Shown here: one piece after another, positions 59,199-64,000 of the stretch
How positions within the stretch are numbered: position 1 is the first letter of the stretch
How the letters are laid out: every line of letters starts with the position of its first letter
Source of the DNA: Calamus simplicifolius
Taxonomy: Eukaryota; Streptophyta; Magnoliopsida; Arecales; Arecaceae
Assembly (NCBI GenBank): GCA_900491605.1
Contig: UESW01001881.1
Location: 176,817-240,816, forward strand
Reading direction: 5' to 3'
Length of the DNA: 64,000 nt
Position numbers and translations under genes: made by a program
Notes under the pieces: generated by a model
The model's input: the letters and a program-made list of their open reading frames with translations, nothing else
Database searches by the model: none
What the model was told of the DNA's origin: nothing

Positions 59199-61473
59199 CT
59201 AGGTTCCACATCCTCGTCTAGGAGGTCGCCGAATGCGTCCAGTACGTCGCCTATATGTCGCCAATGGTATGGGATCCTCATCAATCACCTGAGATACCCC
59301 CTCTTGCGTCGGTATCAAGGTAGGATGGAAAACATCATGCATAGCAGCGTCCAAGTGAGACTGGGAAACATCGGCATCCTCACAGATCTCGGCAATGTCC
59401 GCATCAACAATGTCATCAATGCGACAGATCTCGGCAATGTCCGTACCCTCCCCGGCGTCCCTCCTCTGCGAATACTCGTGTGGTAATGGAGAACGCATGT
59501 AAGAAGGCGATGGGGTATAGTGAAATGTCATCTGATCAACATCGGCTCGTGTGGACTCCGGGACCTCCGGGTACAGTGTTGAAGTGGCTGTGCTACGAAC
59601 ATGCCGATGCCCGACCACTGACAATGTACCATGAGCCATTGCCGTCGCGCTTCTCAAAATATTTAGCCGCTCATCGTCCACTGGGGCGGCTACAGCCCGC
59701 TCGAGCTCAACTGTCAGTTGTTGAAACCTCTCATGCTGCATATAATATGACAACAAGAATTTATATGAAAGCTTATGAAGTTGAAAGAAAAAGAGACCCA
59801 AACAAATTTATAAAATAGTACCAGAAACTCAAATGAAGTGCCTTCCCCTTCGTAGCCCCTTGTACTGTATTCAGAACGGCCTACGCATATTCGAGTGATG
59901 CTCCTAAACCAAGCCATATAATCGGGTGTGCATGGGAGTCCTGCTACTATAGGCTCTCCCATAATCAGATGCTGACGCCGTGCATTCCATGTTTGAATAT
60001 AGCTCCCGTGCACAGCGTCCCATGATGCATTTGACCTCCCTCGTCTATCAATCTGATGAAGATGTGTTGAAGTATCGCACGGACATGGAATCGATTGCCG
60101 ACATCCAAATTGACGAAGCACCCGGTCCGGCAAATGCCACTCAACTACATCGAAACATATCAGCGGGATCCGTGCCATCCAAATATCAGAACTTACCAAG
60201 CAGCTTGGAGGTAAAATAGAGATAACTGCTGCCGAGTAAGGACACCATAAGAACTGCATAGAAAATATCTAATTAAACCTTAACATAATGAATCGATATA
60301 ATTGAATTCCATATTGCAAAATGACATACCCGTTGCTCACTATCATCCAACACATCCAACTGGTCCCTATAAGCACGTAGTGTATGCGTTGGAATATTTT
60401 TCATGTTATATCTAACGTGCCATCTAAACCCCCACGGTGAACCTAAGTGCCAATCATCATCAGCATCCGAAGGTCTCGCCTCCGGAATCTCGAGTCTCGT
60501 GGGATGGAAAATAGGAAATCGTTCCCATGCCCAAATCTGCATGTTTGGATAATTCAAAATGTTAATTAACAATAAAAATAACCTCGATCTCAAACATTAG
60601 AATAAAGTGTTTACCTGTAGCAATGGAAGATATCCTCCGATATCAGACTGAGTAGGGCTCGTAGCTCGACACAGTGCTCTATATAAACCAGCCAGCGTTG
60701 CCGAACCCCAGCTAAGAGCGGCAAATGCCTCCAAGTCTTCCAGAAATGGTACATACATCAACTTAACTAAATTACCAGAGGTATCTGGAAGAATAACTCC
60801 ACCAATGATTCGAAGAAGTTGCCCCCTCACGAACTGCTGGATAACCTCATCATCCACATCTTCGTCCAAGTGAAGGTCGCGATAGAATTGATCGAAGAAT
60901 GCCAATCGAAAACGACCTTTTGGAAATGCTTCGACAGGAGGCTCAACACCAAATAGCCTTCCAAATATAGCCTGCCACTCCGGAATAGTATGGCGAGGAT
61001 CTAACCCAGTAACAGCAGAACCATCAATCCGAAGGCTACTCAAAATACTCACATCCTGTAATGTAACGGTCGCCTCACCAAAAGGTAGATGGAATGTGTG
61101 GGTCTCTTGACGCCATCTCTCTACTAGTGCAGAAATAAGACCAACATCCAGTCGAATCTGGCCAATCCTATATATGCCAAACATGCCGACATGATCTAAA
61201 TAATATTGTACTCGTGGGTGCGACATTCCCGGTGTCTCTCTCCATATACGTGCGTCATGACGACGACATCTAAGAACCGGTAACTCCTGACAAAAAATAA
61301 ATTAAATGATACATCCGCATTAACATAAACAAATGTCAATTATTTAAGGACTGTCGATCAATAATACATACCTCGCCCTGAAATATATTCGTTGATCTAT
61401 GCATCTCTTGCAAAGTTAGAACAGTAGGATCACGAGGCCCTGAATCTAAGACATTATGAGCCATGTCTGACAT
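59199..61473 (-). CDS. Plant mobile domain (PMD) protein, 649 aa, five exons
   Basis: Exons 61473-61372, 61286-60615, 60536-60330, 60253-59822 and 59735-59199 all have GT/AG borders. They are all phase 0 and sum to 650 codons including TAG at 59201-59199; introns are 76-86 bp. Exon 1 gives MSDMAHNVLDSGPRDPTVL. The PMD fold starts in exon 2 (RCRRHDARIWRETPG, YYLDHVGMFGIYRI, LVERWRQETHTFHLPFGE, TVTLQDVSIL) and runs on through WAWERFP in exon 3 and DVVEWHLPDRVLRQFG in exon 4. Exon 5 is an acidic, low-complexity tail ending in RRRTGRIRRPPRRG. Relatives include MAIN/MAIL1 and proteins annotated 'PP7 long form homolog'; PMDs are known from plant transposons. Its role in the element is unknown. The splice model is mine and needs transcript support. 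Confidence 0.85.
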
Positions 61474-62295
61474 AACAAGGTAAAAGAACTATTAGCTGAG
61501 GGTATATCTCATTGCATCAATGTGTTTATAAAACACTTCTACATTAATACCCTTGTGCATCCCTATAAATGTAATTTAATTAGCATAAGGTAAACAACTT
61601 AACATCTATGCAAAGATCATAAGAACAATTTGGACAACTTCTATGATAGTCAACAACAGATGTATGGCAACTGTCACTGTTGATATGGCGAGGCAAGTAT
61701 AATATTAATATTAGTGAAGAAACAAAACTACAATCAGCTAATAGTTGTCATTCAGCACCAGATAACACCCAGAATAGTATTCTGATATATTAAGCATGCA
61801 TCACAAGTATTACATAAACTAATCTAAAATAAGATTTTCTATTATCAAAAACTATCAGGGAGCCAATGTGTAGGCATGGATTTGTAATGGGAAAGTTCAG
61901 CAACATATAAATAAAGCAAAAACAGGACCAAATTGCAGTCCAAAAATTCTTGACAAAGGATCCTAAAATGTGGAAGAAAAAAAAACAAAACTAAACCTTA
62001 TAGGATTTTGACTGACAGCCTGTACCAGTTCGTGCCAGCCAGCACATAATATGCCATGCCGGTATCCACTAAGAGCACACTACACTGGATTGGCACAAGA
62101 GAGGAGGAAGAAGGCGGATGGCAGCTTACTTGTAAAATATACCGGGAGCAAATGCAGCAAGAGAGAAGAGGAGGAAGAAGATCCGGCAGATCCGGCAGCA
62201 AGAGAGAAGAGGAGGAAGAAGATCCGGCAGATCCGGCAGCAAGAGAGAAGAGGAGGAAGAAAATTTCGTCCGGCTGGGAGAAGGAGGAAGAAAAA

Positions 62296-62707
62296 GGCGT
62301 CCGGCTGGGAGAAAGAAGGAGGAAGAAGAGGGCAGCCGCGGGTTTTTAAAAACCTGGGAGAAAAACGCCACATCGTGTGGCGACTTCACCCAAGTGAAGT
62401 CGCCACATGATGTGGCGACTTCACCCAAGTGAAGTCGCCACATGATGTGGCGACTTCACCCAAGTGAAATCGCCACATCATGTGGCGATTTCACTTGTTG
62501 TGAAATCGCCACATGATGTGGCGATTTCATGGTTTCCCATGTCAGCCATCCGGCTGACATGGCCGAGGTTTGGGAGCTGAGATGGCACCGGAAAACGCCA
62601 TTTCAAATGGCGTTTTTCCCTTTTGCACCTTTCCTGCAATATCTTTTAAACCCACCCCTTAACCGTAAAACCGGTGCAAAAATGCACCGGTTATAAAAAC
62701 GACTCAG
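62296..62707 (-). repeat. MULE right terminal inverted repeat with hairpin series
   Basis: Mirror of 54394-54815: five palindromes (62366-62530), then the TGTCAGCC..GGCTGACA and CGCCATTTCAAATGGCG hairpins, then the terminal AACCGGTGCA hairpin. The inner flank (62160-62290) carries a GAGAGAAGAGGAGGAAGAAG-type tandem repeat. Confidence 0.92.
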
Positions 62708-62716
62708 CAAGAAGAC

Positions 62717-63169
62717 TCCTTTGCAAAGCTACGCCAGAGCCTCCTCCTCTATATATAGCAGTGAACTTGAATGGCAGGTTTTTAATACCTTTAAAAATTA
62801 TTTCCAGAAGTACGTAACGCTGTCTGAAAACTATTTTAATATCCATGAAACCATAAAATATCAGATGCTCAAAAATATTTTACTATATTATTCAAAATTA
62901 TTAATTTAACAGATGAATTATAAGTGGATAGGATCGCACTATATTTTTTTAAAAAAAATATAAGTTAATTAAAATTATCTATTAAAGGAATCATTACAGC
63001 TAACCAACGAACAAAGCTACGCCATACTCAAAAAAAAAAAAAAAAAAAATCAGCTATCAACTGAACTTATCTATCGAAGAGACTAAAATTAATTGTCTCA
63101 TTAGAATTTTTTAATTTTTTTAAAAAAATTAAAAAATAAAAAGTTGAAATCATCTCTTCAAGTGTTGAT
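62717..63169. other. Former sulfotransferase promoter region and AT-rich spacer
   Basis: After the MULE target duplication the sequence is the displaced 5' flank of the sulfotransferase gene. It contains the TATA motif at 62751-62760, then AT-rich DNA with A-runs. No other gene is visible. Confidence 0.55.
62751..62760 (-). promoter_or_regulatory. Probable TATA box of the sulfotransferase gene
   Basis: CTATATATAG. With the MULE removed it would lie about 75 bases upstream of the sulfotransferase ATG on the minus strand, a normal plant TATA-to-ATG distance. The MULE now separates the two by 8.3 kb. Confidence 0.6.
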
Positions 63170-64000
63170 CTAAAGAGCTGACCAGGATGTTGATGAACAG
63201 AGCTCAACCGAAGAATATCATTAACTTTCTTACTTACTATAATAGAAAGACATTCTTCCATAATTTTATAGATGCTTTTGACTATTGTGTACAATATACA
63301 CTACATCATTAAGCTGATGGACAATATAGTTGATGAGATTGGAGAGCAGTACATTATATAAGTATTTACAGATATTAGCATATAGTATAAGGTTGTTGAA
63401 GAGTTGTTGATGTAAAAAAAAAGACATATATCTTTTGGACATCATGTGCAGCGCACTATATTGACTCGACATTGATTGATATTGGTTAGATTCACAAAAA
63501 CAAATAGGTTGTCGACATGGCCCAGACCATCATCAAATTTACCTACAACCACGCATGGGTTATAGTATTAATAAAGAGACACGTCAGGGGTGAGATCTTG
63601 AAGCTCATAATGATATAGTTTACCACTTATTATGCAGTACTCAACAATATTCTAGACAAGAAAGCCAACATCCATCGAATGTTTGCAAGTGAGAAGTGCT
63701 AGGATAATATATACATTCAAGCTGGCATAAAGGATACTAAGGTGGAAGGTATAATCATCAACTGGTGATTCTGAATACAAGTTGAGAGCGTATTGAAGAA
63801 TATTACCTAATTATATTGAGTGTTGAGGGCTGTGAACAAAAAAAAAAAAAAAACTTTCAGATAGGGTTCCTTGATTAATGCAAAGAAAGAGATCAAACGG
63901 GCAAATATGAAGCACGTCCATAAGCATATATATTAACATCATTGACAAAAAATGGGAGTATTAGATGGATAGAAAGCTATATCTAATAGACAAAAATTGA
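63170..64000 (+). pseudogene. hAT-family transposase (DUF659-type) pseudogene, cut by window end
   Basis: One frame, broken by several stops, follows the family core: IVDEIGEQYIIQVFTD (about 63320), FWTSCAAHYIDSTLIDIG (about 63435; family WTPCAAHCIDLMLEDIG), VVDMAQTIIKFTYNHAWVI (63510-63570), then FTTYYAVLNNILDKKANIHR and MFASEK (63615-63700). This is the DUF659/hAT catalytic region usually found in 600-800-aa proteins. Its beginning is not clear and the C-terminal dimerisation domain would lie beyond 64000. No terminal repeats were identified. It is unrelated in detail to the hAT at 9.4-12.3 kb. Confidence 0.75.

Larger units (their letters stand above)
54394..62707 (+). mobile_element. Autonomous-looking MULE (Mutator-like) transposon with MURA and PMD genes
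   Basis: Long terminal inverted repeats (54394-54815 and 62296-62707) begin GAGTCGTTTTTATAACC on each side and are nearly identical over their outer 70 bases. A perfect 9-bp duplication AGCAAGAAG flanks it (54385-54393 and 62708-62716), the Mutator hallmark. Inside are an uninterrupted MURA gene (plus) and a spliced PMD gene (minus), convergent, with their promoters presumably at the TIRs. The element sits in the 5' leader of the sulfotransferase gene. Intact TSD, similar TIRs and two open genes point to a recent, possibly mobile copy (inference). Confidence 0.95.

Noticed and set aside
62051..62410. Glu/Arg/Lys-rich frames at the inner edge of the MULE right TIR
   Set aside because: Arise from a purine-rich tandem repeat; no domain and no matching splice context.

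Overview
This window is nuclear DNA of a flowering plant, most likely a monocot and possibly a palm (the organism is inference). It has spliced genes with GT/AG introns, AT-rich intergenic DNA and a dense, nested load of plant transposons (CACTA, hAT, MULE, Ty1/Copia, Ty3/Gypsy, solo LTRs). No rRNA or tRNA gene, operon or CRISPR array was seen. Three host genes can be reconstructed, all broken: alanine aminotransferase (AlaAT; two tandem copies), a small LEA-type protein and a cytosolic sulfotransferase. The only intact-looking protein genes are the two inside a MULE at 54.4-62.7 kb.

Left part (1-15.7 kb). Bases 1 to about 2780 hold the 5' end (exons 1-2 and promoter side) of AlaAT copy A on the minus strand; the rest lies off the left edge. 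Then come a degenerate CACTA element (3744-8727) and a LEA gene exon split by a hAT element (9.1-12.4 kb). The stretch from 12.4 to 15.7 kb has no recognisable gene; it includes a lone CACTA-like terminus at 14.0 kb.

AlaAT copy B (39208 down to 15681, minus strand). Fifteen exons can be placed with consensus splice sites and sum to a full-length enzyme of about 531 codons. The gene carries stops, several frameshifts, and four LTR-retroelement insertions: a Copia element inside exon 12, a solo LTR inside exon 10, and a solo SIRE-type LTR plus a Tat-like Gypsy element in intron 1. The matching unoccupied sites in copy A confirm the ends of the two intron-1 insertions.

Centre (39.6-53.4 kb). 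A gene-free AT-rich stretch with a TA microsatellite is followed by a second, decayed Copia element (minus strand). It abuts a non-autonomous LTR element (45.4-53.4 kb) with 2.3-kb LTRs. That element has no reverse transcriptase; instead it carries fragments of an F-box/kelch gene and an ALMT (malate channel) gene, plus several minisatellites.

Right part (53.4-64 kb). The LTR element truncates the 3' end of a sulfotransferase pseudogene. An 8.3-kb MULE (54394-62707, exact 9-bp target duplication) separates that coding sequence from its probable TATA box at 62.75 kb. The MULE has about 0.42-kb terminal inverted repeats built largely of hairpins. It encodes an uninterrupted 866-aa MURA transposase and, convergently, a five-exon 649-aa plant mobile domain (PMD) protein. 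Between the two genes lie another hairpin array and two minisatellites in inverted orientation. A hAT-family pseudogene occupies the last 0.8 kb. The most interesting unit is this MULE; next is the host-gene-carrying LTR element.
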